From Azospirillum sp. 412522 (GTDB lineage Bacteria; Pseudomonadota; Alphaproteobacteria; Azospirillales; Azospirillaceae): 64,000 nucleotides of DNA. The notes beneath the pieces are model-generated. The model saw nothing but the letters and a program-made list of their open reading frames with translations. It was not told the DNA's origin and ran no database searches. The position numbers and the translations under genes were made by a program. Location of the stretch: NCBI RefSeq assembly GCF_019805165.1, contig NZ_RWIJ01000003.1:310001-374000 (forward strand), written 5' to 3'. Shown here in pieces: positions 27,154 to 36,638 of the stretch. Positions within the stretch are counted from its first letter, which is position 1. The number at the start of each line of letters is the position of its first letter.

Positions 27154-27861
27154 ATGACCTTTTCCGCCCAATCCGCCGTGACGGAACAGAAGCTCCTGAG
27201 ACAGCGTCTCGACACCGCCTTCGCGGAAGCCGCGCAACCGCTGTCGCGCGACGAGGTGACGGACATCGTCCGCAACATCCTGGGCAGCATGGACGGCGAC
27301 ATCTCCGCCACCGACCTGCGCCTCTACAAGGAGGTCGTGGACCTCGCCAAATACATCGAGACGGCGAAGCAGGAGATCGCGGCCCTCCAGCCGGCCGAAA
27401 TCCGCGACGAGCATATCCGCACCGCCACGGACGAGCTGGACGCGGTGATCGGAGCGACGGAGAAGGCGACCTTCGCCATTTTCGACGCCTGCGACGCCAT
27501 CGGCGCCATCGCCGGCCAGTCGGATGCCGGCACATCGGCGAAGTTGAACGACCAGATCACCGCGATCTACGAAGCCTGCAACTTCCAGGACATCACCGGC
27601 CAGCGCATCAGCAAGGTGGTGCGGACGCTGAAGCACATCGAGTCCAAGGTCGACATGATCGTCGCCGCCTTCGGCAGCGAGGTGCGGCAGAACCATGCCC
27701 CGCGGCTGGCCAAGCTTGCGGCCGAGGACGCGGAGGCCGCCGTGCATTTCGAACCGATGAGCGCGGCGGAGGCGGATCAGCAGCTTCTGCATGGCCCGCA
27801 GCTGCCGGGCAACGCCATGGACCAGGACGAGATCGACCGTCTGCTGGCCAGCTTCGACTGA
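27154..27861 (+). CDS. cheZ: Chemotaxis protein phosphatase CheZ
   Basis: 235 residues from ATG 27154. The active-site segment ACNFQDITGQRISKVVRTLK is at residues 141-160; by motif alignment D146 and Q150 match E. coli D143 and catalytic Q147. Long helices on both sides form the expected hairpin. The last residues, DQDEIDRLLASF, match the C-terminal CheY-binding helix of E. coli CheZ and also resemble the N-terminus of FliM. CheZ removes phosphate from CheY-P and resets motor switching. It is followed five nt later by a MotB-like gene. Confidence 0.93.
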   Translation: MTFSAQSAVTEQKLLRQRLDTAFAEAAQPLSRDEVTDIVRNILGSMDGDISATDLRLYKEVVDLAKYIETAKQEIAALQPAEIRDEHIRTATDELDAVIGATEKATFAIFDACDAIGAIAGQSDAGTSAKLNDQITAIYEACNFQDITGQRISKVVRTLKHIESKVDMIVAAFGSEVRQNHAPRLAKLAAEDAEAAVHFEPMSAAEADQQLLHGPQLPGNAMDQDEIDRLLASFD

Positions 27862-27865
27862 CACC

Positions 27866-28675
27866 ATGCTGCCCGGCACCCCCATCAGCAGGTCGAGCGG
27901 CGGCCACACGAGCCAAGGCGCCGGACCAGGGATCGGAGGCGCCGGGCTGCTGACGCTGCTGCGTGCCGGGCGCGCAGGAGGAACAGGCCGGCACGCCAAC
28001 CCGAACAACGGCAGCATCCTGCTTCTGCTGTCGCTGTTCCTGCTGCTTCTGGTCTTCTTCATCGTGCTGAACGCCCATTCGGTGCAGACGGCGCAGAAGG
28101 TGAAGGCGGTCGCCGCCTCGCTTGAGCGGACCTTTCCCAGCTTCGTCATCGATCCGCGCCTGCGGGACGGTACGGAACCGGTGGCCTCGCGCGCCGGGAC
28201 CGTCTTCGCGGTGCAGCGGCTGGAGGATGTCGGCACCCTGTTCGCCACGATGGTCGCGGTTTCCAAGGTCGAGGTGGTCGCCCCCGGCCAGTTGCTGGAG
28301 GTCCGGTTGCCGGCCGACGACCTGTTCGTTCCCGGCACCATGACCTTGCGGCCGGACCGCCAGGGGCTGATCGACCGCATCGCCGACGCCCTGCGCCAGT
28401 CGCGCCAGGGCGAGCGGGTCGAACTGGACGCGCTGCTCGGCATCGGGCCGACGGGAACGCCCAGCCAGCCGCCTGGACCGGTCGTCCGTGCCGGCGTGTT
28501 GGCCCGCGCGTTGGTCGAGGATGGGGCACCTGCCGGAAACGTCACCGTCGGGATCGAACGCGGCGAGCCCGGCGGGGTGCGCCTGCTGTTCTCCCTGCGC
28601 TGGGACGAGGATGGAGCATCCCGTCCGGGCGCGAGGCCTGCGAAGCTTCCGGAAAAGGCCGAGGTGCGGAAATGA
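27866..28675 (+). CDS. MotB-like membrane protein without the ion-carrying aspartate
   Basis: 269 residues: a Gly-rich cytoplasmic N-terminus, one membrane helix (GSILLLLSLFLLLLVFFIVL, residues 49-68), a linker, and a periplasmic domain. DDLFVPGTMTLRPDRQGLID with RVELDALLG resembles the OmpA-like domain of MotB. The place where MotB has its Asp reads NPNNGSILL, so no proton-carrying residue is present. It starts five nt after cheZ and overlaps the next MotB-like gene by four bases (ATGA). A stator accessory role is inferred. Confidence 0.7.
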   Translation: MLPGTPISRSSGGHTSQGAGPGIGGAGLLTLLRAGRAGGTGRHANPNNGSILLLLSLFLLLLVFFIVLNAHSVQTAQKVKAVAASLERTFPSFVIDPRLRDGTEPVASRAGTVFAVQRLEDVGTLFATMVAVSKVEVVAPGQLLEVRLPADDLFVPGTMTLRPDRQGLIDRIADALRQSRQGERVELDALLGIGPTGTPSQPPGPVVRAGVLARALVEDGAPAGNVTVGIERGEPGGVRLLFSLRWDEDGASRPGARPAKLPEKAEVRK

Positions 28676-29403
28676 TCCGTGTTCCCGGCATCGCCGGCAG
28701 GGCAGGGGGCGAGGATCCCGGTGGTCAGCGCAAGACGCTGTGGCTGATCAGCTTCACCGACCTGATCTCCTTGATGCTTGCCTTCTTCGTCCTGATGTAT
28801 TCGATGAGCGAGCCGGAGGCGGAACGCTGGACCCGTCTGGCGAAGGGTGTGTCGGAGGCGATCCCCGCTGCGCGGTCCACCGCCAGCACCCCGTCGGACC
28901 GGCCCGCCGATCCCGGTGCCGCCTTCAACGCGATGGCGGTGGAGGCCAGGGCGGCCATCGACCTGCATTATCTGGCCGCCTTGCTGGGAAGTCAGCTGCG
29001 GTCGAACGCGGAACTGGCGGTGGTCGACGTCAGGCGCGAGGATGACCGGGTCGTCATCCGCCTGCCGGGCGAGCGTATGTTCGATCCCACCGGCGCCGCC
29101 TTCACCGAGGAGGGACGCAGGGTGCTGTTCCTGCTGGGCGCCGTCATCGGCCGCATCGGCAACCGGATCGAACTGGTCGGCCATGCGGAGCACGAGGATG
29201 CGGCCGGCGGCGTCGCCTGGGAGCGGGCGCTGACTCGGGCGGTCGCCGTCTCCGCCGCCTTGCGGGAGACCGGCTATCGCCGTGATCTGGTAGCGCGGGC
29301 GGTGATGATGTCTGCGAAGCGGGCAGAGCTTGCAGGCGACGCGTCGAAGGGTGGCGGGCGCCTGCCGGTGGACATCGTGGTGCGAGAGGAAGGAGCGGAT
29401 TGA
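28672..29403 (+). CDS. MotB-like OmpA-domain membrane protein
   Basis: 243 residues. The single helix TLWLISFTDLISLMLAFFVLMYS follows the MotB pattern (S-D-L-x-x-L-x-x-F-F-V-x-x-x-S) and keeps the Asp (D30) that carries protons in stators. The periplasmic part (RLPGERMFDPTGAAFTEEGR, then IELVGHAEHEDAAGG and ERALTRAVAVSAALRETGY) fits a diverged OmpA/MotB peptidoglycan-binding domain. No motA gene is in the window. It overlaps the preceding gene by ATGA and is followed one nt later by the TPR gene, so all four genes are tightly coupled. Confidence 0.8.
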   Translation: MIRVPGIAGRAGGEDPGGQRKTLWLISFTDLISLMLAFFVLMYSMSEPEAERWTRLAKGVSEAIPAARSTASTPSDRPADPGAAFNAMAVEARAAIDLHYLAALLGSQLRSNAELAVVDVRREDDRVVIRLPGERMFDPTGAAFTEEGRRVLFLLGAVIGRIGNRIELVGHAEHEDAAGGVAWERALTRAVAVSAALRETGYRRDLVARAVMMSAKRAELAGDASKGGGRLPVDIVVREEGAD

Positions 29404-29404
29404 G

Positions 29405-32400
29405 GTGACGGACCGGTCGGCCTATCGAAGGAAGCGCTGGCTGCGCGGCTGTGCCGCCGCGGTGGCGCTGCTTGCCGTGCCGGTCCTGCTGTCCCCTCTG
29501 TCCGCCGATGCCGCCACCGTGCCGGTGCGGGGCGGCACCCACAAGGATTTCGGCCGGCTGGTCTTCGACTGGCCGGGCAAGGTCGATTTCACCGCGGCGG
29601 TCGAGGGTGAGCGGCTGGTCGTCACCTTCACCGAGCCGATCGACGCTCCGCTGGACCGGCTGGTGCGGGCGCTGCCCGACTATCTGGCTGCCGGACGGGT
29701 GGAGACGGACGGCAGGACCGTCTCCTTCGACCTGAAGCGCCCGGTCTCGCTGAAGAGCTTCCGCAACGGCAATGCCGTCGCCATCGACCTGTCGCCAGCT
29801 GTCACGGGGTCTGCGCCGCAGCAGGCCGCTGACAAGTCGGAGAGCGCACCTCCCGCAGCCGCGGAGACCGCGAAGCCGGTGCCGTCCGCCGGCCGGTTGC
29901 GGGTGCAGGGCTCGGACCAGCCCGACCAGAGCCGCCTGACCTTCGATTGGCCGGTGCCGGTCGGCTACAAGGTCACGCGCGACGGTGCCGCGGTGACAGT
30001 CGCCTTCGACAAGGGCGGCACCGCCGACCTGTCGGCCCTCCCCAAGGCGCCTCTGCGCAACATCCGGAACATCGAACCCTACCGGCAGCCCGACGGCTCG
30101 TTGGCGGTGACGCTCGCCGTGCCGCAGGATGCCGAGGTGACCGACAGCAAGTCGGGGAAGTCGATGGTGCTGACCATCGGCAATCCCGGCTCCCGTGCCG
30201 GCCTACCCGGGAACGAAGGCGCTTCACCCGCGTCCGGTGCGCCCGTTTCCGGTTCCCAGGGCACCGCCGTGGGGCAGGGGGGGCAGGGAACCAGTCAACC
30301 GGCCCCGCCGAAGGAAGCGGTCAAGGAAGGCGGCAAGGACGCGCCCATGGTCGCGTCGGCAACCTCCGGCCGCTCCGCCACCGCGGCGAATGCCGCTGCG
30401 GCCAACCCGGCGCCGGCCGCGGCGCCTGCCGGTCAGCCGACGGAGAGCAAGGCGGCTCCTGCCGCGCCTCCGGATGCGAAGGCACAGCCGGCGGCCGGTC
30501 CGAAGGGGCCGGTGCTGACGTTCGACACCGGCGGGCCGGCCTCCATCGCCGTCTATCCGCGGGCGGGGCAGCTTTACATCGTGTTCGACCGGCCGATGCC
30601 GATCGGTGCCGGCAAGCTCAGCGGCCCCGGTTCCGAGTTGATGGGGTCGGTGGAGCCGGTTCCTGCGACCGGCGGCAGCGTATTCCGCACCAAGATCGGT
30701 CCGATGGTATGGCCGACGGTGGAGCGGCAGGGCACCACATGGCGCATCCAGTCCTCCGCCCGCCCCGCAAACATGGGCAGCGCCAATGATCTCCGGGTGG
30801 AGCCGGATCCCGACTTTCTTCTTGGCGCCCGGCTGCTGGTGCGGGCACCCGACGCCGCCAACGTCGTGCAGTTCGCCGATCCCGACGTGGGCGACCGCAT
30901 CCAGGTGGTCCCCCTGCCCAGCCCCGGCCAGGGCGTGCCGGAACCCCGCCGGTACCCGGACCTGGAGGTCATGGCGTCCTATCAGGGCGTCGTGGTGCGG
31001 CCGATCTCCGACAATGTGACGGTGCGGGCGATCAAGGAAGGGGTGGAGCTGACCACCGCCGGCGGCCTTCACATCTCGCCGGCCGCCGATGCCGGCAACC
31101 CGGCGGTTGCGCCGCCTCCCGTGGCAGCCACCCAACCCACGCCGCCGGCCGCTCCGCAGCCGGTTCCGTCGCAGCTTGCAGCCGCGCCGGTTCCGGTGCC
31201 GCCGCCCGGCGGCGCCTCGGCTGCAATGGAGCCGCCCAAGGCGCAGCCCGCCCAGATGCAGGGACGCCGGCTGTTCAACCTGCCGGCCTGGAAGCGCGGC
31301 GATCTCGACCATTTCACCGAGGCGAGGCAGGATCTTCAGCTCGCCGTCGTCAATGCGCCGGAGTCGGAGCGGCCAAAGGCGCAGCTCGACCTTGCGCGTT
31401 TCTATTTCGCCAACGGATTCGGGCAGGAGACGCTCGGCCTGCTCGACGTGCTGCAACAGAACCAGCCCGACCTCGAAGGCTGGCCGGAGTTCCGCGCGCT
31501 CCGCGGTGCCGCCCGCGTGCTGACCGGCGATCTGGACGGCGGGGAGGCCGACCTGTCGGCTCCCTCGCTGGCCGGCAATCCGGAAGCCAACCTGTGGCGC
31601 GCCGCCATCGCCGCCGACCGCCGCGACTGGCCGAAGGCGATGGCCGGCTTCAAGGCGTCGGGCCAGATCCTGAACAGCTATCCCGATCCGATGCTTGGCA
31701 AGCTCGGCCTGCGGGCGGCGGAGGCGGCGCTGGAGACGCGCGACACCGCCACCGCCAAGCGGCTGTTCGACCGCGTCATCGAACATGGCGGCCCGGATCA
31801 GGAAGAGAACCCGCAGACCCAGTATCTGCGCGGCCTGCTCTATGCCCAGACCGGCGAGATCGATCAGGCCCGGCAGCAGCTGACCGCCGCCTACAACAGC
31901 TATGACCGGCTCTACCGTGCCAAGGCCGGGCTGGCGCTGACCAATCTGGAGCTGTCCGAAGGCAAGATGTCGCCGACCGCTGCGGCGGAGCAGTTGGCCG
32001 GCCTGACCTTCACCTGGCGCGGCGACGATCTGGAGATGCAAATCCGCTCACGCATGGGCGAGGTGCTGATCGCCGGCGGCGAATATGCCAAGGGCTTCAA
32101 CACCATGAAGGAAACGGCGGCCCTGGTCGCCGACACGCCGCGGGCCGAGGCGATCACCAAGGAGATGTCGCGCATCTTCGCCGACCTCTTCAAGGACGGG
32201 GCGCAGCGCCTGCCGACGCTCGACGCCATGCAGCTCTACGACCAGTTCCGCGAACTGACCCCGGTTGGCGAGGCCGGCGACGAGATCATCCGGCAGCTGG
32301 CGGAACGGCTGATCTCCATCGACCTGCTGAACCGTGCCGCCGACCTGCTGCAGCATCAGGTGGAATACCGCCTGTCCGGGCTGGACAAGGCGCGGGTCGG

Positions 32401-32977
32401 TACGCGGCTGGCTTCGGTCCGGCTGCTCGACAACAAGCCGGAGGAGGCGCTGAAGGCGCTGGAGTTGTCAAACGTCTCCGGGCTGCCGGCCGATCTGGCG
32501 GCCGAACGCCGGCTGATGCAGGCCAAGGCATTGGCGGAACTGAATCGCGGCGACGAGGCGATGCAGCTTCTCGCACAGGACGACAGCACCAACGCCAACC
32601 TGCTGCGCGTCGACATCGCCTGGAAGGGGCAGAAGTGGGACGCCGCGGCGCTGGCGCTGAACAAGGTGATCGGGCCGCCGGCGCCGGGTGGCAAGCCGCT
32701 CGACCCCAACATGTCGCAGCTGGTGCTGAACCGGGCCGTGGCATTGGCGCTGGCCGGCGACGGCAACGGGCTGAACCTGCTGAAGAAGGATTTCGAAGGG
32801 TCGATGAAGGGCGGGCCGAACGAGGATGCCTTCCGCATTCTGACCCGCCCCGAGCAGGCGATGGGCCTGATCGACGTCGGCACGATCCGCTCCCGCGTCG
32901 CGGAAGTCGACATGTTCAAGAAGTTTCTGAAGCAGTATCGCGGCGGCAAGCAGTCCGCCGACAAGCCGACCTCCTGA
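29405..32977 (+). CDS. Large periplasmic protein with beta-rich AMIN-like N-terminal repeats and C-terminal TPRs
   Basis: 1190 residues from GTG 29405, one nt after the MotB-like stop and behind AAGGAG. A signal peptide spans residues 1-36 (RGCAAAVALLAVPVLL, then SADAA). Two related beta segments carry RLVFDWP (51-57) and RLTFDWP (177-183). A third beta region follows an Ala/Pro linker. After a second Ala/Pro linker, from about residue 620, helical repeats dominate (ERPKAQLDLARFYFANGFGQ, then YLRGLLYAQTGEIDQARQQL), which fit TPRs. No catalytic motif is seen. It is likely a periplasmic scaffold of the cheZ/MotB-like cluster, perhaps like rhizobial MotC in role; that is inference. Confidence 0.8.
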   Translation: MTDRSAYRRKRWLRGCAAAVALLAVPVLLSPLSADAATVPVRGGTHKDFGRLVFDWPGKVDFTAAVEGERLVVTFTEPIDAPLDRLVRALPDYLAAGRVETDGRTVSFDLKRPVSLKSFRNGNAVAIDLSPAVTGSAPQQAADKSESAPPAAAETAKPVPSAGRLRVQGSDQPDQSRLTFDWPVPVGYKVTRDGAAVTVAFDKGGTADLSALPKAPLRNIRNIEPYRQPDGSLAVTLAVPQDAEVTDSKSGKSMVLTIGNPGSRAGLPGNEGASPASGAPVSGSQGTAVGQGGQGTSQPAPPKEAVKEGGKDAPMVASATSGRSATAANAAAANPAPAAAPAGQPTESKAAPAAPPDAKAQPAAGPKGPVLTFDTGGPASIAVYPRAGQLYIVFDRPMPIGAGKLSGPGSELMGSVEPVPATGGSVFRTKIGPMVWPTVERQGTTWRIQSSARPANMGSANDLRVEPDPDFLLGARLLVRAPDAANVVQFADPDVGDRIQVVPLPSPGQGVPEPRRYPDLEVMASYQGVVVRPISDNVTVRAIKEGVELTTAGGLHISPAADAGNPAVAPPPVAATQPTPPAAPQPVPSQLAAAPVPVPPPGGASAAMEPPKAQPAQMQGRRLFNLPAWKRGDLDHFTEARQDLQLAVVNAPESERPKAQLDLARFYFANGFGQETLGLLDVLQQNQPDLEGWPEFRALRGAARVLTGDLDGGEADLSAPSLAGNPEANLWRAAIAADRRDWPKAMAGFKASGQILNSYPDPMLGKLGLRAAEAALETRDTATAKRLFDRVIEHGGPDQEENPQTQYLRGLLYAQTGEIDQARQQLTAAYNSYDRLYRAKAGLALTNLELSEGKMSPTAAAEQLAGLTFTWRGDDLEMQIRSRMGEVLIAGGEYAKGFNTMKETAALVADTPRAEAITKEMSRIFADLFKDGAQRLPTLDAMQLYDQFRELTPVGEAGDEIIRQLAERLISIDLLNRAADLLQHQVEYRLSGLDKARVGTRLASVRLLDNKPEEALKALELSNVSGLPADLAAERRLMQAKALAELNRGDEAMQLLAQDDSTNANLLRVDIAWKGQKWDAAALALNKVIGPPAPGGKPLDPNMSQLVLNRAVALALAGDGNGLNLLKKDFEGSMKGGPNEDAFRILTRPEQAMGLIDVGTIRSRVAEVDMFKKFLKQYRGGKQSADKPTS

Positions 32978-32992
32978 GGCCGACTTCGGCCG

Positions 32993-33538
32993 TTACTTCG
33001 GCAGCAGAACCCTGTCGATGACGTGGACGACGCCGTTGGACTGCGCCACGTCGGCGATGGTGACGCGGGCGAGGTTGCCGGAGGCGTCGGCGACCATCAC
33101 GGCATCACCGGACTGGGTGAAGGTCAGCGGCAAGCCTTCCACCGTCTTCAGCATCGCCCTGCCGTTGCCCTTCCTGATGTCCGCCACGATGTCCTTGGCG
33201 TCCAGCTTGCCGGGAATGACGTGGTAGGTCAGCACCTTGGTCAGCTGGCCCTTGTTTTCCGGCTTCAACAGGGTATCGACGGTTCCGGCGGGCAACGCCG
33301 CGAAGGCCTCGTTGGTCGGGGCGAAGACGGTGAAGGGACCCTTGCCGTTCAGCGTGTCGACCAGTCCGGCGGCCTTCACGGCGGCGACCAGCGTGGTGTG
33401 GTCCTTCGATTGGGACGCGTTCTCCACGATGGTCTTGCTGGGGTACATCGGCGCGCCGCCGACCATCTTTTCCATGGCCGCATTGGCGCAACCGGCAAAA
33501 AGAAGGGTGGCGATCGCCACGGTGGCAACCTTCCTCAT
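32993..33538 (-). CDS. Secreted fasciclin-domain (FAS1) protein
   Basis: 181 residues from the ATG at 33538 with GAGGGA upstream. The signal sequence RKVATVAIATLLFAGCANAA can be read either as signal peptidase I cleavage after ANA or as a near-lipobox (FAGC). The FAS1 domain has the H1 box (GPFTVFAPTNEAFAALPAGT), the YH pair in VLTYHVIPGKL and the H2 box NGVVHVIDRVLLP. FAS1 proteins act in surface adhesion or matrix contact. It is convergent with the TPR gene, 15 nt between stops. Confidence 0.93.
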   Translation of the reverse strand: MRKVATVAIATLLFAGCANAAMEKMVGGAPMYPSKTIVENASQSKDHTTLVAAVKAAGLVDTLNGKGPFTVFAPTNEAFAALPAGTVDTLLKPENKGQLTKVLTYHVIPGKLDAKDIVADIRKGNGRAMLKTVEGLPLTFTQSGDAVMVADASGNLARVTIADVAQSNGVVHVIDRVLLPK

Positions 33539-33694
33539 AGCATTCCCTCTTGTCGGTGAAGGTCCGCCTTGCGCGGACACAACACCGTTACGGGGAAGGC
33601 ATTTGTTCAGATCACAGGGTTTTCTGTCCGCAGTGTCGATTTTCACCGATGCGGAGGGAGTAGTCCTTTGGCGGATCTTTGCGCCGTTCGTCGC

Positions 33695-35593
33695 CTACAA
33701 CTGAACCTGGGTGCCGAGTTCGACCACGCGGTTGGGCGGAAGCTTGAAGAAGTCGGTGGCACTGACCGAGGTGCGGGACATCACCACGAACAGCTTCTCC
33801 CGCCACAGCGCCATCTGGGAGTTCATCTGCGGGATCAGCGTCTCGCGGCCGAGGAAGAAGGAGGTCGCCATCACGTCGAACTCCAGACCGAAAGCCTTGC
33901 ACAGCCGCAGGGCCTTGGGAATGTTCGGTTCCTGCGAGAAGCCGTAGCGCACGGTGATTCGATAGAAGCCGTCGGCAAGCCCCTCCACCAGCACGCGGTC
34001 CTTGGCGGGGACCCGCGGCACGTCGTCCACCACCACGGTGACGAAGACGACACGCTCGTGCAGGACCTGATTGTGCTTCAGGTTGTGCAGCAGAGCGATC
34101 GGCACCGTATTGGAACTGGAGGTCATGAAGACCGCGGTTCCCTTCACCCGGTGGATGTCCCCCTTCTTGGCCTGCCGCTGGATGAAGGCGTCGAGCGGCA
34201 GCGATTCCTCCGCCAGCCGCTTGGTCAGCACGGCGCGGCCGCGGCGCCATGTGGACATCAGGCCCAGCGTGACGCAGGCGATCACCAGCGGGACCCAGCC
34301 GCCATGGGGGATCTTCACCGCGTTGGCGGCGAAGAAGGAGATCTCCACCGTCAGGAAGGACGCGCCGACGGCGAAGCAGAGCGGCAGGCTCCAGTTCCAG
34401 CGGCGGCGCGCCACCACCAGGAACAGGCTGGTGGTGATGATCATGTCGCCGGTCACCGCGATGCCGTAGGCGGCGGCGAGGCGGCTGGAGGATTGGAAGA
34501 CCAGCACCAGTCCCAGCACCGCGGCCAGCAGGCCCCAGTTGGCGCGGGGAATGTAGATCTGGCCCTCCTCCTCGTTGGAGGTGTGGCGGATGTCGAGACG
34601 CGGGCAAAGACCGAGCTGGACCGCCTGCCGCGTCAGGGAGAACACGCCGGAGATCACCGCCTGGCTGGCGATGACGGCCGCGGCGGTGGACAGGCCGATC
34701 AGCGGATAGAGCGCCCAGTCCGGGGCCAGCAGGTAGAAGGGACTGCGCACCGCCGTCGGGTCGCTCAGCAGAAGCGCGCACTGGCCCAGATAGTTCAGCA
34801 GCAATGCCGGGAGCACGACGGCCAGCCAGGCCACCTGGATCGGCCGGCGGCCGAAATGCCCCATGTCGGCATAGAGCGCTTCGCCGCCGGTCACCGCCAG
34901 GACGACGGCGCCCAGCACCAGGAACCCTGCGACCCCATGCTCCGCGAAGAAGGAGATGGCATAGAACGGATTGAAGGCGACCAGCACGCTCGGCTGCTGG
35001 ATCACCTCGAGCAGTCCCAGGATGCCGAGCGTGGAGAACCACGTCAGCATGATCGGACCGAACAATGCGCCGACGCGCGAGGTGCCATGGCTCTGGATGG
35101 CGAACAGGGCGATCACGATGGCGACGGTCAGCGGCACCACCGCCGACTCCAGGGCCGGCTCCGCCACGCCCAGGCCTTCCACCGCCGACAGCACCGACAT
35201 CGCCGGGGTGATCATGCCGTCGCCATAGAACAGGGAGGCGCCGAACAGTCCCAGCGCCGTCAGCAGCGTCAGCCGGCCCGAGGCATCCGGCCGCGTCTTG
35301 GACGCCAGCGCCAGAAGGGAGAGGATACCGCCCTCGCCCTTGTTGTCGGCGCGCATGACGAAGCCGACATATTTGACGGTGACGACCATCACCAACGCCC
35401 AGAACACCAGCGACATGATGCCAAGGATGTTGTCGTGGGTCAGCGGCAGCCCGTGCTCGCCGCCGAAACATTCGCGCAGCGTATAGAGGGGGCTGGTGCC
35501 GATGTCGCCAAAGACGACCCCCAGGGCACCCAAGGTCAGCGTCGCGAGCTTGCCGGTATCGGGCGGCGCGGCCTTCAAAGCGGTGTCAGTCAT
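33695..35593 (-). CDS. kup: Low-affinity potassium transporter Kup
   Basis: 632 residues, the usual length. The start GALGVVFGDIGTSPLYTLRE is diagnostic, followed by LFYGDGMITPAMSVLSAVEG and IPRANWGLL. About twelve membrane helices span residues 15-430, and a cytoplasmic C-terminal domain ends KLPPNRVVELGTQVQL. Kup imports K+ with protons. It lies between the two motility blocks and is on the same strand as fliP, but 256 nt separate them. Confidence 0.97.
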   Translation of the reverse strand: MTDTALKAAPPDTGKLATLTLGALGVVFGDIGTSPLYTLRECFGGEHGLPLTHDNILGIMSLVFWALVMVVTVKYVGFVMRADNKGEGGILSLLALASKTRPDASGRLTLLTALGLFGASLFYGDGMITPAMSVLSAVEGLGVAEPALESAVVPLTVAIVIALFAIQSHGTSRVGALFGPIMLTWFSTLGILGLLEVIQQPSVLVAFNPFYAISFFAEHGVAGFLVLGAVVLAVTGGEALYADMGHFGRRPIQVAWLAVVLPALLLNYLGQCALLLSDPTAVRSPFYLLAPDWALYPLIGLSTAAAVIASQAVISGVFSLTRQAVQLGLCPRLDIRHTSNEEEGQIYIPRANWGLLAAVLGLVLVFQSSSRLAAAYGIAVTGDMIITTSLFLVVARRRWNWSLPLCFAVGASFLTVEISFFAANAVKIPHGGWVPLVIACVTLGLMSTWRRGRAVLTKRLAEESLPLDAFIQRQAKKGDIHRVKGTAVFMTSSSNTVPIALLHNLKHNQVLHERVVFVTVVVDDVPRVPAKDRVLVEGLADGFYRITVRYGFSQEPNIPKALRLCKAFGLEFDVMATSFFLGRETLIPQMNSQMALWREKLFVVMSRTSVSATDFFKLPPNRVVELGTQVQL

Positions 35594-35849
35594 GCAGTGA
35601 TTGCGGTCCGAAGTTGGTCCGTCGTTCGATGGCGTCCGCTGCGGCGCCCGGCCCGTTCACTGCCCTTCGGTGGTCGTGAACGGTCGAGACCATCCGGCGG
35701 ACCGGCTCCGCTGCCGTTCATCCGCCGACGCGCATCGTCCTTCCTCATACTCGCTTACGGCGCGCAACGCCAGCCCGGCCTTTTGACCCGACGACCGGGC
35801 CGGGGGGTGCGACGAAGTGCGCGGAGCATTTCCCGCTTCGCGGGTCTGC

Positions 35850-36638
35850 TCAGAGGGTCCCGAAGCTGCGCGCCAGAGAACCGGCGATCAGATACCACCC
35901 GTCAACCAGTACGAAGAAGATGATCTTGAACGGGATGGCGACCATGGTCGGCGGCAGCATCATCATGCCCATCGACATCAGGATGGAGGAAACCACCATG
36001 TCGATGATGAGGAAGGGCAGGAACAGCAGGAACCCGATCTCGAACCCTCGCTTGATCTCGGAAATCATGAAGGCCGGGACCAGCACGTGCAGAGGCATGT
36101 CGTTCGCCTCCGGCACGGACTGGATGCGGGCCATGTCCATGAACAGGCGCAGGTCCTTTTCGCTGGTGTGGTGCAGCATGAAATCGCGCAAGGGCGCCAC
36201 CGTGCGGCGGAACGCCTCCATCTCGTCGATTTCCTGGTTCATCAGCGGCTGGATGCCCTGGGTGTAGCTGCGCTCGAAGACCGGCGCCATCACGAAGAAA
36301 GTCAGGAACAGAGCCAGCGACATCATCACCGTGGTCGGCGGCACCTGCTGCACGCCCAGCGCGTTGCGCAGGAAGGACAGCACGATCACGATGCGAGTGA
36401 AGGCGGTCATCATGATGAGGATCGACGGTGCCAGCGACAGCACCGTGATCAGCCCGATGGTCTGGACGATGCGGCCGGTGGCGGTGCCGCCGGCATCGCC
36501 CAGGTCGAAGGTCAGGCTCTGGGCCAGCGCTGGCCCGGTGCCGAGGCCCAGCGCCACGCCGACGACGAGCGCCAGACCCGCTCCGGCGGCGGCCGGCTTC
36601 CAGCAGCATCCCATACGGCGGAGGATGGCTGGCCTCAT
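35850..36638 (-). CDS. fliP: Flagellar export-gate protein FliP
   Basis: 262 residues. An N-terminal cleavable signal (AAAGAGLALVVGVALGLGTG) precedes the conserved core SLAPSILIMMTAFTRIVIVL, the VFERSYTQGIQPLMNQEI loop, and the C-terminal helices with GFEIGFLLFLPFLIIDMVVS. FliP forms the core of the flagellar type III export gate with FliQ and FliR, encoded on the other strand. Its start overlaps the end of fliO (ATGA at 36635-36638). Confidence 0.98.
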   Translation of the reverse strand: MRPAILRRMGCCWKPAAAGAGLALVVGVALGLGTGPALAQSLTFDLGDAGGTATGRIVQTIGLITVLSLAPSILIMMTAFTRIVIVLSFLRNALGVQQVPPTTVMMSLALFLTFFVMAPVFERSYTQGIQPLMNQEIDEMEAFRRTVAPLRDFMLHHTSEKDLRLFMDMARIQSVPEANDMPLHVLVPAFMISEIKRGFEIGFLLFLPFLIIDMVVSSILMSMGMMMLPPTMVAIPFKIIFFVLVDGWYLIAGSLARSFGTL

